A stretch of DNA of 64,000 bases from JAGVPT01 sp964439265 (GTDB lineage: Bacteria; Bacteroidota; Ignavibacteria; UBA10030; UBA8401), in contig CAYTOA010000014.1 in the NCBI GenBank assembly GCA_964439265.1, positions 13,359-77,358 of the forward strand. Direction: 5' to 3'. Positions 35,346-43,353 of this stretch are shown in pieces. Position numbers and translations under genes: made by a program. Position 1 is the first letter of the stretch, and each line of letters starts with the position of its first letter. The notes beneath the pieces were generated by a model. The model made no database searches, was not told where the DNA came from, and worked only from the letters and a program-made list of their open reading frames with translations.

Positions 35346-36773
35346 CTAAAATCTCAGCGTGAAGACCGTTTCTTTATCGGGGAGTGAATGCACGGCTATT
35401 CCTCCTTTATGAGCACGCATTATTTGGCGCGACAGACTTAAACCGATGCCGGAGCCTTCTTTCCGCGTGGTAAAGAACGGAATGAATATCTGCTCCTGTA
35501 ATTCTTCGGGAATCCCATGGCCGTTGTCCACGACCTGGATAGTAGTTCCGCCGCGATCGTCGAATTTGCCGACGAGCTTTATCATCGGCGAATCGGCTGC
35601 GGAGAGGGCGCTCATAGAATTCAGCACCAGGTTTATGATGACCTGTTCGATGAGGTCGGGGTCGGCTGTCATTTCCAAATTTGGGGGTTCGATCGACTGC
35701 ACAAATTGGATCTTTCGCTGTTGGAACCTGTCGAGGAAGAGTTTTTGAACTCTCCCAAATGCGTCCGCCACCTTGACGATTTGAAAATTCGGCACAGGAA
35801 TGCGGGTAAGGTTCCGGTAATCATGGACGAAGTGGAGCAACCCCTCGCTTCTCTTTGCAATCGTATCGAGAGCACTCTTCACATCCCGTAGCACTTCGGA
35901 ACTTTGTTCTCCAGAAAGGGGAATGGAAACCGGAGGCGGGAGACCGGAGGCGCTATCATTGTCTTCTGCCTCCGGCCTCCTGCCTCCATGCTTTTCTCCT
36001 CCATTCTCTGCTTCGAGGAGGGAGGCCGCCGTTGACGACAACGAGACGATCGGCGTGACGGAATTCATGATCTCATGGGTGAGAACACGGATCAGTTTTT
36101 GCCAGGCATCCATCTCCCGCTCCTCCAGTTCGTTTTGTATATTCGTCAACGACACGAGCGTATAATGATTTTCGCGCAGCTTGAACTCCGTTGCGTAGAT
36201 CGACAGCTGGGAGAGCTCGTTATTGACCACGATCTTGACGAGCACCTTGTCGCCGGCGCTAATTGTCCGCAGCGCGTTGACAAGAACGGGACTGATGCCG
36301 GCAAGGTCCTCAATATTCCTGATGCTGTTCAATTTCAGCAGCTTCTTTGCCGCGGTATTTGTGAGTTCTACGGTGCCGTCCTGGGTGTACGCAAGCAGTC
36401 CCATGCCGATGTGCTGAACGACGATCTGAAGATAACGGTACTGTTCTTCTTTGTCGGCCCGGGTCTTTCGGAATTCGTCGATCACTTCGGAGAAAACGTT
36501 ATTTAACTCCTCGAACGAGGAGCCTTTCACGGTGCTTCGGAAGCTTTGCGAGAAGTCGGAATATCGTATCGAATCGAAAAACCTGGCGATATCCCTGTTC
36601 GTCTTTTGCACGTAATGGACGAGCGAGGCGACCTGCGCAACGACCAGCAGCGCAACGATAAACGGCGTTGCAATGAACGTCGTCTGGGCCAGAAGGTAGA
36701 TCAGCACGAACGCGGAAATGCTGATCAGCAGCGTCCGGAATATGACATTCAGACTGAATCGTTTAAAGACCAT
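35346..36773 (-). CDS. NtrY-type sensor histidine kinase carrying an in-frame repeat element
   Basis: Start at ATG 36773 (MVFKRFSLNV), overlapping the stop of the upstream response-regulator gene by 11 nt. The 475-residue protein has two membrane segments (about 10-52), a PAS-like domain (about 115-215), the H-box LTHEIMNSVTPI (H233) and an HATPase domain with NLVLNSMSAL, DNGHGIPEE and GSGIGLSLSRQIM. Residues about 255-288 (GGEKHGGRRPEAED and onward) do not look like kinase sequence. They are encoded by a copy of the NGGAGRC repeat element (35923-35989) inserted in frame just after the phosphoacceptor helix. The kinase probably phosphorylates the adjacent NtrC-type regulator. Confidence 0.9.
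   Translation of the reverse strand: MVFKRFSLNVIFRTLLISISAFVLIYLLAQTTFIATPFIVALLVVAQVASLVHYVQKTNRDIARFFDSIRYSDFSQSFRSTVKGSSFEELNNVFSEVIDEFRKTRADKEEQYRYLQIVVQHIGMGLLAYTQDGTVELTNTAAKKLLKLNSIRNIEDLAGISPVLVNALRTISAGDKVLVKIVVNNELSQLSIYATEFKLRENHYTLVSLTNIQNELEEREMDAWQKLIRVLTHEIMNSVTPIVSLSSTAASLLEAENGGEKHGGRRPEAEDNDSASGLPPPVSIPLSGEQSSEVLRDVKSALDTIAKRSEGLLHFVHDYRNLTRIPVPNFQIVKVADAFGRVQKLFLDRFQQRKIQFVQSIEPPNLEMTADPDLIEQVIINLVLNSMSALSAADSPMIKLVGKFDDRGGTTIQVVDNGHGIPEELQEQIFIPFFTTRKEGSGIGLSLSRQIMRAHKGGIAVHSLPDKETVFTLRF
35923..35989. repeat. NGGAGRC inverted array, copy A (inside the histidine kinase)
   Basis: The left arm reads TGGAAAC-CGGAGGC-GGGAGAC-CGGAGGC. The right arm read on the other strand is TGGAGGC-AGGAGGC-CGGAGGC-AGAAGAC. 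It has the same heptamer architecture as the intergenic copies but sits inside a coding sequence without breaking its frame. Confidence 0.9.
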
Positions 36774-38136
36774 ATTTTTCCAGCCTTCGGTACAGCGCCG
36801 CACGGGTGATATCCAGTTCCTTCGCAGCCTGTGTCAGGTTGCCGTCGTGCTTGCTGACGGCTTTGATGATCAGGATCTTTTCCGCTTCGTCGAGGTGATA
36901 GTTGTTGAGCGCCATGAGGTCCTTTGACGAATGGTCCGGCGAAAAGAAGAAGTCCGACTGCTGCAGAACGCCCGACTCGCTCATGATGATGACACGTTCC
37001 AGCATGTGCTGGAGTTCCCGGACATTCCCCGGCCAGGAATAACTCTTCAATTTGTTCAGTGCTTCTCCGCTCAACGTCTTCAAATCCTTTTTGTACTTTC
37101 TGCAGTACGATGAAATGAAATGGTTGACCAGAAGAGGGATGTCGCTCGTACGTTTACGCAGCGGCGGCAGCTGGATCTCGACCGTATTGATACGGTAAAG
37201 GAGGTCTTGCCGGAATTTATTCTCTGCGTTCAACTCTGCTGCCGGCAAGTTGGTCGCACAGATGAGGCGGATGTCGATCGGCTTGGGAATATTCGCACCC
37301 AGCCGTGTCACCTGTCTGTTCTGGAGCACCGAGAGAAGTTTCACCTGATGATTCGGAGTGAGATTGCCGATTTCGTCCAGGAAGAGCGTTCCACCGGATG
37401 CCACCTCGAACCGTCCCGCGCGGTTTTCCCTGGCGTCGGTAAATGCCCCTTTCACATAGCCGAACAGTTCGCTCTCGAAAAGCGATTCGCTGAGCGCGCC
37501 AACGTCAACGCTCAGGAAAATTTTTGTGCTTCTTCCCGAATGCCTGTGAATGGCGCGCGCCACTAGTTCTTTTCCGGTACCGTTCTCCCCAAGGATAAGA
37601 ACGTTCGCATCCGTTCTCGCAACCTTCTGGATCATCTTAAAGACGCGTTTCATTTCTTCCGAGGCGCCGATGATCTCCTGGAACTGGCTGTCGAGGTCGC
37701 TCGTCAACTGCTTCTGTTTCGAGAGAAGATCTTCGATCTCCCGTTTCGAATCGCTGAGCCTCATCGCGGAAGAAATGGTTGCGAGGAGTTTTTCGTTCTC
37801 CCATGGCTTCAGGACAAAATCCGTAGCCCCTTCTTTGATTGCTTTCACTGCCAATTCGATATTTCCGTATGCGGTAATGAGGACAACGATCGCGGTCGGA
37901 TCGATTTCGAGAATTTTGTTCAACCAGTTGAATCCCTCGGTCCCGCTCGTCGCATCCCCCGAGAAATTCATATCAAGGAGGATGACGTTGTAATGTTCAT
38001 CCTTGAGGATCTCCGGAATTTTGCCCGGGTCTTTTTCGATGCGGACGATCGAATAATGCTGCTTCAGCAGCAGGCGGGCGGAGAAGAGGATGTCGTCGTC
38101 GTCGTCGACGATGAGAAGTTTGCCTGGTTTATTCAT
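36763..38136 (-). CDS. NtrC-family sigma-54-dependent response regulator
   Basis: A 457-residue protein: receiver domain (about 1-125, KLLIVDDDDDILFSARLLL, phospho-acceptor in VILLDMNFSG), central AAA+ domain (about 145-370) and Fis-type helix-turn-helix (LTQAAKELDITRAALYRRL). Walker A is GENGTGKE. The sigma-54 contact loop reads GAFTDA where most family members have GAFTGA, a known natural variant. The regulator hydrolyses ATP to open sigma-54 promoters. It overlaps the kinase gene and faces a cluster that has a sigma-54-type promoter with two candidate upstream sites, so it is the likely activator of that cluster. Confidence 0.94.
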   Translation of the reverse strand: MNKPGKLLIVDDDDDILFSARLLLKQHYSIVRIEKDPGKIPEILKDEHYNVILLDMNFSGDATSGTEGFNWLNKILEIDPTAIVVLITAYGNIELAVKAIKEGATDFVLKPWENEKLLATISSAMRLSDSKREIEDLLSKQKQLTSDLDSQFQEIIGASEEMKRVFKMIQKVARTDANVLILGENGTGKELVARAIHRHSGRSTKIFLSVDVGALSESLFESELFGYVKGAFTDARENRAGRFEVASGGTLFLDEIGNLTPNHQVKLLSVLQNRQVTRLGANIPKPIDIRLICATNLPAAELNAENKFRQDLLYRINTVEIQLPPLRKRTSDIPLLVNHFISSYCRKYKKDLKTLSGEALNKLKSYSWPGNVRELQHMLERVIIMSESGVLQQSDFFFSPDHSSKDLMALNNYHLDEAEKILIIKAVSKHDGNLTQAAKELDITRAALYRRLEKYGL

Positions 38137-38181
38137 CGTTGGGGATAATTGTAAATATGCAAATTGCTCTCTCTAAACACA

Positions 38182-38677
38182 GGGAGGCCGGAGACTGGAT
38201 GCAGGGCACAGAATTGTGATATAGTGAAAGATAATTAGAAAAAATCTTTCCTGGTTTGTATCAACTTGGACAACATGGCTGAGATTTTTCGGGTTTGGTT
38301 AATTAACTCGCGCCCTTTGCTTTTGTCAATAAATCTCAGCTCCACCGCAAGATAAAGTTGAGTTCTTAGTTCACCCGATGAACCTCGAGCAATGAACAAG
38401 AATTGGATAAATTCTCTGTTAGATTGACGCTCGTAGCCTTCTGCGATATTTGACGGTACTGAAACTGCCGCCTTCTGAATTTGATTTCGGAATCCAAAGT
38501 CGTTCAAATTTCCAATCTGGTTGTAGATCTGACTCGTGAGCCGCATTGATTCTTTCCACACTTCTAAGTCCTCGCACCGAGAAATTTTCTTTCCCATAGC
38601 TCCTCCTGATTTGTAAAATTGCACTAATTTCGTTCCCCCCTCAATTAGTGTCTCCGGTCTTCTGTCTCCAGCCTCCC
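38182..38677. mobile_element. Four-helix-bundle cassette bounded by NGGAGRC inverted arrays (copy B)
   Basis: The outer ends GGGAGGCCGGAGAC (38182-38195) and, on the other strand, GGGAGGCTGGAGAC (38664-38677) match in 13 of 14 positions. Between them lies one intact gene for a four-helix-bundle protein of the S23/Avd type. The same heptamer arrays without the gene occur at five other places within 17 kb. S23-type genes in 23S rRNA intervening sequences also lie inside complementary ends, which makes a mobile or RNA-processing unit plausible. No transposase is present. Confidence 0.65.
38235..38597 (-). CDS. Four-helix-bundle protein (S23/Avd-like)
   Basis: Start at ATG 38597, supported by AGGAGGAGCT directly upstream. 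A longer in-frame start at 38684 would translate the repeat arm and is rejected. The 120-residue product (DLEVWKESMRLTSQIYNQIG, FGFRNQIQKAAVSVPSNIAE, SSGELRTQLYLAVELRFID) matches the four-helix-bundle family that includes proteins encoded in 23S rRNA intervening sequences and the Avd accessory protein of diversity-generating retroelements. Members have no known catalytic residues and Avd binds nucleic acid and a reverse transcriptase. Here it lies alone between the response regulator and the sigma-54 promoter region, inside inverted repeats. Confidence 0.9.
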   Translation of the reverse strand: MGKKISRCEDLEVWKESMRLTSQIYNQIGNLNDFGFRNQIQKAAVSVPSNIAEGYERQSNREFIQFLFIARGSSGELRTQLYLAVELRFIDKSKGRELINQTRKISAMLSKLIQTRKDFF

Positions 38678-38716
38678 AGCACAAACTCTCTAGCGGCCCG
38701 GCCCTCTATGACTCAT

Positions 38717-38731
38717 CGTCCGTTTTCGGAC
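38717..38731. promoter_or_regulatory. Candidate upstream activator site 1
   Basis: CGTCCGTTTTCGGAC contains a perfect inverted pair GTCCG/CGGAC. A related copy starts 20 bp further on. The two lie about 85-120 bp upstream of the sigma-54-type promoter, the usual range for NtrC-family binding sites. Confidence 0.6.
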
Positions 38732-38736
38732 ACCCC

Positions 38737-38751
38737 CGTTCATTATCGGAC
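38737..38751. promoter_or_regulatory. Candidate upstream activator site 2
   Basis: CGTTCATTATCGGAC matches site 1 in 12 of 15 positions, with the same orientation and a 20-bp period (about two helical turns), as expected for dimers stacked on one DNA face. Confidence 0.6.
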
Positions 38752-38833
38752 GCTTCAACTTTAAAAGAAAAAACCATAGAGTCAAATATTAACTGAAAAT
38801 GTCAGTTTTTTAATGTTTCATGCTGGGAATCGA

Positions 38834-38850
38834 AGGCACGACATTTGCTT
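38834..38850 (+). promoter_or_regulatory. Sigma-54-type promoter (-24/-12)
   Basis: AGGCACGACATTTGCTT matches the sigma-54 consensus TGGCACG-N4-TTGCW in all but the first base. The GG and GC are separated by exactly 10 bp. Transcription would start near 38860, about 30 bp before the HlyD-family gene. It is adjacent to the NtrC-type regulator gene. Confidence 0.82.
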
Positions 38851-38891
38851 TTCCTCTATAAAGTGTCATAACTATTCCCGGAAGACGAAAA

Positions 38892-40145
38892 ATGGACAAG
38901 AAACTAGAAAATAAGCCACTCTATAAGAAAACCAGATTTTGGGTATACGCCGCTTGCTGTATTCTCTTTCTTGCGCTGGTCGGACTTATTCTGAGCGATA
39001 CGGGCTCCAAGCTGAACGTCGAAGGAGAGAAGATCACCATCTCCACGATCGTTGAGGGGGATTTTCAGGAATTCATTCCTGTAACCGGGACCATCCTCCC
39101 CCGTACAACATTTTATCTTGCTGCGATCCTTGGCGGGACCGTCGAGCATAAGTTTGTGGAAGAAGCTACGATACTCAAAAAAGGGGACAAGATCCTTCAA
39201 CTTTCGAACACCAACGTACAATTAAACGCGCTTCAGCAGGAGACGTTCACATACCAGCAGATCAACGACGCCCGGAACACACGGCTGCAGATCGAGCAGA
39301 ACAGCAACTCGCTCCAGAATGCCCTCGTCAGCGCAAACTACGCTCTCATCAACTCAAGCGAAATATTTGAACGTCAAAAGGCATTGTGGGAAAAGAAACT
39401 GATCTCCCAGCAGGACTATCAGCTGGCCGAGAACAGTTACCGGCTTTCGCTCGAGCAGCGGCAGCTTGCCTACAAGAATTTTGCGGCGGACTCAATTCTA
39501 AAGCAGACGCAGCTCACGCAAATCGCCGCATCCATCGACCGGCTGCAGAAGAACCTCGAGCTGATAAGAGAGAACATCGACAATCTGACCGTGAAGGCGC
39601 CGATCAGCGGGGAACTGACATCGCTGAACGCTGAAACGGGGCAATCGAAAGCACCCGGCGATCAGCTCGGACAAATCGATGCCCTCGACGGTTTTAAAGT
39701 GAGGGCGGACATCGATGAGTTCTACATTGCACGAGTCATAAGAGGATTGCGCGCCACGGTTGAAATCGATTCAAAGAACTACAGCCTGATCGTCATCAAA
39801 GTCTTCCCTCAGGTCGCAAGCGGGAAATTCCAGGTCGATATGGATTTTGACGGTGCTGTGCCGGAAGGCATGCGAAGAGGACAAACTCTTCAGATCAGAC
39901 TTCAGCTGAGCGAGAGGACCAAAGCGGTACTTCTTCCCCGCGGCGGATTTTACCAGAAGACCGGCGGGCAATGGGTCTATGCCGTGGATCAATCGGGAAA
40001 CCTGGCTTCAAAAAAATCGATCAGCCTAGGGAGACAGAACCCTGATTATTTCGAAGTATTGAGCGGCTTACACGCGGGAGAAAAAGTCGTGACATCATCG
40101 TATGATAATTTCGGCGATGTTGACAAGTTGATCATCAAACACTGA
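38892..40145 (+). CDS. HlyD/MacA-type periplasmic adaptor of an ABC efflux system
   Basis: A 417-residue protein with one N-terminal membrane anchor (about residues 12-33). Next come a barrel-sandwich/lipoyl region split around a long coiled coil (about 105-225: LQQETFTYQQINDARNTR, SQQDYQLAENSYRLS, IDRLQKNLELIREN) and beta-barrel domains (DIDEFYIARVIRGLRATVEI, MRRGQTLQIRLQLSE). This is the arrangement of MacA-like membrane fusion proteins. It would link the FtsX permeases to an outer-membrane channel. It is the first gene after the sigma-54 promoter. The next gene follows after a 60-bp hairpin element. Confidence 0.93.
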   Translation: MDKKLENKPLYKKTRFWVYAACCILFLALVGLILSDTGSKLNVEGEKITISTIVEGDFQEFIPVTGTILPRTTFYLAAILGGTVEHKFVEEATILKKGDKILQLSNTNVQLNALQQETFTYQQINDARNTRLQIEQNSNSLQNALVSANYALINSSEIFERQKALWEKKLISQQDYQLAENSYRLSLEQRQLAYKNFAADSILKQTQLTQIAASIDRLQKNLELIRENIDNLTVKAPISGELTSLNAETGQSKAPGDQLGQIDALDGFKVRADIDEFYIARVIRGLRATVEIDSKNYSLIVIKVFPQVASGKFQVDMDFDGAVPEGMRRGQTLQIRLQLSERTKAVLLPRGGFYQKTGGQWVYAVDQSGNLASKKSISLGRQNPDYFEVLSGLHAGEKVVTSSYDNFGDVDKLIIKH

Positions 40146-40147
40146 AA

Positions 40148-40207
40148 ATGGAGACAGAAGACGGGAGGCGGGAGACCGGCCTCCTGTCTCCTGCTTCCTG
40201 CCTCCAT
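40148..40207. repeat. NGGAGRC inverted array, copy C (empty hairpin)
   Basis: A 60-bp palindrome made of heptamers such as GGAGACA-GAAGACG-GGAGGCG-GGAGACC. Comparing the two 30-bp arms, 22 positions match and all eight differences are A/G exchanges. It fills the gap between the adaptor and ATPase genes. Confidence 0.9.
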
Positions 40208-40228
40208 CAAAACAAAACAGGAGAACAC

Positions 40229-40918
40229 ATGATCCGAACAAGCAGTCTCCGGAAGATCTACACAACCGAGGAAGTGGAAACGACCGCCCTTGACAGCGTC
40301 AACATCGAAATACAGGAAAAGGAATTCATCGCGATCATGGGGCCATCAGGATGCGGCAAATCGACGCTGCTCAACATTTTCGGCCTTCTCGACAACCCGT
40401 CGGACGGCCAGTACTTCTTTCTAAACGAAGAGGTTTCAAAATACACGGAACGGCAGCGAGCGAACATGCGCAAAGCAAACATCGGCTTTGTCTTTCAGAG
40501 TTTTAATCTGATCGATGAATTGACCGTATTTGAAAATGTCGAACTCCCCCTTCTGTATCTTGGCGTGGCGGCAACGGAGAGGGAAAAGATGGTCAACGAG
40601 GTGCTGGAAAAGATGCAGATCATGCACCGCAAGGATCATTTCCCGCAACAGCTTTCAGGGGGACAGCAGCAGCGCGTCGCTGTGAGCAGGGCGGTTGTCG
40701 CAAAGCCGGCGCTCATTCTCGCCGACGAACCGACGGGAAATCTCGATTCCGCGAACGGCGAAGAGGTGATGAACATCCTGACAACACTGAACGAAGGGGG
40801 AACGACCATCGTCATGGTGACTCACTCACCGCACGATTCAGAATTTGCCCACCGGATTATCCATTTATTCGATGGACATGTCGTCACAGAGAACTATAAA
40901 GAAAAATTTCACGTCTAG
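40229..40918 (+). CDS. ABC ATPase, MacB/LolD type (1)
   Basis: Start at ATG 40229 with AGGAG six bases upstream; a longer in-frame start would translate the repeat. The 229-residue ATPase has Walker A (GPSGCGKST), Q-loop (FVFQSFNLIDELTVFENVELPL), signature (LSGGQQQRVAVSRAVV), Walker B (LILADEPTGNLDS) and H-loop (VTHSPHD). The sequence is typical of the LolD/MacB branch that drives lipoprotein release or export of peptides and macrolides by mechanotransmission through FtsX-type permeases. Confidence 0.96.
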   Translation: MIRTSSLRKIYTTEEVETTALDSVNIEIQEKEFIAIMGPSGCGKSTLLNIFGLLDNPSDGQYFFLNEEVSKYTERQRANMRKANIGFVFQSFNLIDELTVFENVELPLLYLGVAATEREKMVNEVLEKMQIMHRKDHFPQQLSGGQQQRVAVSRAVVAKPALILADEPTGNLDSANGEEVMNILTTLNEGGTTIVMVTHSPHDSEFAHRIIHLFDGHVVTENYKEKFHV

Positions 40919-40941
40919 GCCCACCTTTCAGGAAGCTTGTC

Positions 40942-43311
40942 ATGCTTAAGAACTATGTGAAAATATTCTTCAGAAGCTTACGGAAACAAAAGATCTATTC
41001 ATTCATAAACATTTTTGGGCTTTCTTCCGGATTTGCGGTCTTCATACTGGTTCTCACCGTATTTAATTTTAACCTGAGTTTTGATTCGTTCCATAAGAAT
41101 CCTGAAAGAATTTATTTACTCACATTCGAAACGGTGTCGTCGAGCGGCTCCAGTGAGAGGAATGCATACTCGCGGCTGCCGCTGGCACAGCTCATCGCCC
41201 AGAAATATCCTGAGGTCGAAAGCGCAACAACCGAAAGGCAATACTTCAGGAATATCTTCAGCTATCAAGACAGGAAATTTTATGAACGGGGAGTACTTCT
41301 CGCCGACACTAATTTCCTGAAGATATTCAATTTTCCTGTGATCGCTGGAGACGTAGGATCGCCTTTGTCCCGGCCGAACTCGGTCGTACTCACCAAATCG
41401 ACCGCTAGAAAATATTTCGGAGACGAAAGCCCGATCGGGAAGATGTTGATAACCGACCTTAACGACGCCGGGCTGACCGTTACTGCCGTGGTCGAGGATT
41501 GTCCGCCGAATTCGACCAACCAGTTTGATGTTCTCGTCTCACTGCCTCCGGGGTACAATGATGATTGGGGAATTGCAGGGAGTACGCACACTTTCCTGAA
41601 GCTGAAGGACGGTGAAAGTGCGGAGTCGCTGGACTCTAAATTCCCTGCTTTCATTGACGAAAACGTTCCCTTCTTGCGTGACACGAAAACAAGGTTGTCT
41701 CTCCTTCCGCTAATGGATATTCACTTAAAATCGATGGACATAAACAGCGGATTTAACAACATCACGCCTATCATCCAGTATTATTTGATTTTGGGGATCG
41801 CGATCGGATTACTCGCCGTCGTTTCGATCAACTTCATGATACTTTCCACATCCCGGTACAGCAGTCGGGCCAAGGAAGTCGGAATCCGGAAGGTCATCGG
41901 CGCGCTGAGAAGACAACTTATCATGCAATACATCGGGGAATCCGTGATCATGGCACTTATCGCTCTCCCGATGGCATTCGGAATTTTTGAGATCATTCGC
42001 CCCGGCTTCGTTGCTATCGTGGGTGGAGGAGTCGAGCTGAGTTTGACCACCAATCTCCCCGTGTTCATAATCGTTCTCGTTGTTGCGCTGTTTGTAGGAT
42101 TTGTATCGGGGATTTATCCGGCTTTTTTCCTTTCTTCATTTCAAGCGGCAAGCGTTTTCAAGAGCCAGCAGGTCGGCGGAAAAGGCAGAATCAGCTTTCG
42201 GCAAGCGCTCGTGGTACTCCAGTTTGCGTTGACGTTCACAATGATTACGGCGACCCTTCTTTTGATGAAACAGCTCGACATGTTATCGAAAATTTATCTC
42301 GGGTACGACCGCGAAAATATTATTACCGTTCCATGTACTTTTGAAATGAAAGACAAGTTCGATGTTCTCGAAAAAGAGTTGAAACAGAATCCCGATATTG
42401 CAATCGTTGCCGACGGCCACATTTTGCCATTCGGAGGAGGATATCGAAAGGCAGGAATGCGTGTCGAAGGAACGGATGAAAAGAGTTCGGAAGGGATAGA
42501 TTATTATCCGTGCGGTTATAAATTCATCGAGACGCTCCGCATCAAACTAACGCACGGGAGAAGTTTTTCGAAGGAGTTCAACGATTCGAACAGTGTCATT
42601 GTCAGCGAAGGATTTGTGCATCATTTTCATTTTGATAATCCGATCGGGAAGAATATCATTCTCGATGCGAACGGTAAGAAGAAAACGATCATCGGTGTTG
42701 CAGAGGATTTTCATTTTCCGCACGTGTTTCTCAAGAAGGCGCCCGCCGTGCTTTACTTCCAGCCTGCGGAGCCATTCTACGTTTTTGTAAAAACTATCGG
42801 CACTCCGGATGACGGCACGATCAATTTTATCCGCGCGAAATGGAACGAGATCGTCCCAGCCCTTCCTTTCGATTACTTTATCCTTGAAAATGAATTCCAG
42901 GACCAATTGAGAACATCAACGAAGTCGCTCGCAATCTTCGAATCTATCTCGGTCTTCTCGGTGCTGATCGCTGCCCTCGGTTTATTTGCCCTCACTTCTT
43001 TTACCGCCGAGAAAAGAACAAAGGAGATCGGCATTCGGAAGGTGCTGGGCGCATCATTTGGAAGTATTATGTACTTATTGATTTCGGAATTCTTACTGAT
43101 CGTCGCGGTCGGAGACCTTCTCGGACTCCCGTTTGCCTATTTTCTTTCAACCTACCTCGTTAATATCGCATGGGTTTACAGAACAGATGTGAGTGTGATG
43201 CTCTTTATCGCCACGACGGGAGTCTCCGTCATTGCAGCGCTCTCTGCCGTTGGGATCCAATCCATTAAGTCCGCGCGGGCAAATCCTGTTGAGGCGTTAC
43301 GATACGAGTAA
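40942..43311 (+). CDS. FtsX-family ABC permease 1
   Basis: A 789-residue protein starting MLKNYVKIFFRSLRKQKIYS, with one N-terminal membrane segment, a MacB-like periplasmic domain (about 40-250), a first FtsX domain (about 290-410, with ARAKEVGIRKVIGA-like SRAKEVGIRKVIGA), a second periplasmic part and a C-terminal FtsX domain (EKRTKEIGIRKVLGASFGSI) that ends SARANPVEALRYE. This duplicated layout is characteristic of the large Bacteroidota permease family. AGGAAG precedes its start. Confidence 0.94.
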   Translation: MLKNYVKIFFRSLRKQKIYSFINIFGLSSGFAVFILVLTVFNFNLSFDSFHKNPERIYLLTFETVSSSGSSERNAYSRLPLAQLIAQKYPEVESATTERQYFRNIFSYQDRKFYERGVLLADTNFLKIFNFPVIAGDVGSPLSRPNSVVLTKSTARKYFGDESPIGKMLITDLNDAGLTVTAVVEDCPPNSTNQFDVLVSLPPGYNDDWGIAGSTHTFLKLKDGESAESLDSKFPAFIDENVPFLRDTKTRLSLLPLMDIHLKSMDINSGFNNITPIIQYYLILGIAIGLLAVVSINFMILSTSRYSSRAKEVGIRKVIGALRRQLIMQYIGESVIMALIALPMAFGIFEIIRPGFVAIVGGGVELSLTTNLPVFIIVLVVALFVGFVSGIYPAFFLSSFQAASVFKSQQVGGKGRISFRQALVVLQFALTFTMITATLLLMKQLDMLSKIYLGYDRENIITVPCTFEMKDKFDVLEKELKQNPDIAIVADGHILPFGGGYRKAGMRVEGTDEKSSEGIDYYPCGYKFIETLRIKLTHGRSFSKEFNDSNSVIVSEGFVHHFHFDNPIGKNIILDANGKKKTIIGVAEDFHFPHVFLKKAPAVLYFQPAEPFYVFVKTIGTPDDGTINFIRAKWNEIVPALPFDYFILENEFQDQLRTSTKSLAIFESISVFSVLIAALGLFALTSFTAEKRTKEIGIRKVLGASFGSIMYLLISEFLLIVAVGDLLGLPFAYFLSTYLVNIAWVYRTDVSVMLFIATTGVSVIAALSAVGIQSIKSARANPVEALRYE

Positions 43312-43353
43312 CAATTCCATCCAACAACTACCACACTGTAACGGAATCCATCC

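Noticed and set aside
38182..38677. Diversity-generating retroelement
   Set aside because: The four-helix-bundle protein is Avd-like, but no reverse transcriptase and no template/variable repeat pair were seen.
38598..38684. N-terminal extension of the four-helix-bundle protein
   Set aside because: These codons translate the repeat arm (WEAGDRRPET). The start at 38597 has an ideal ribosome-binding site.
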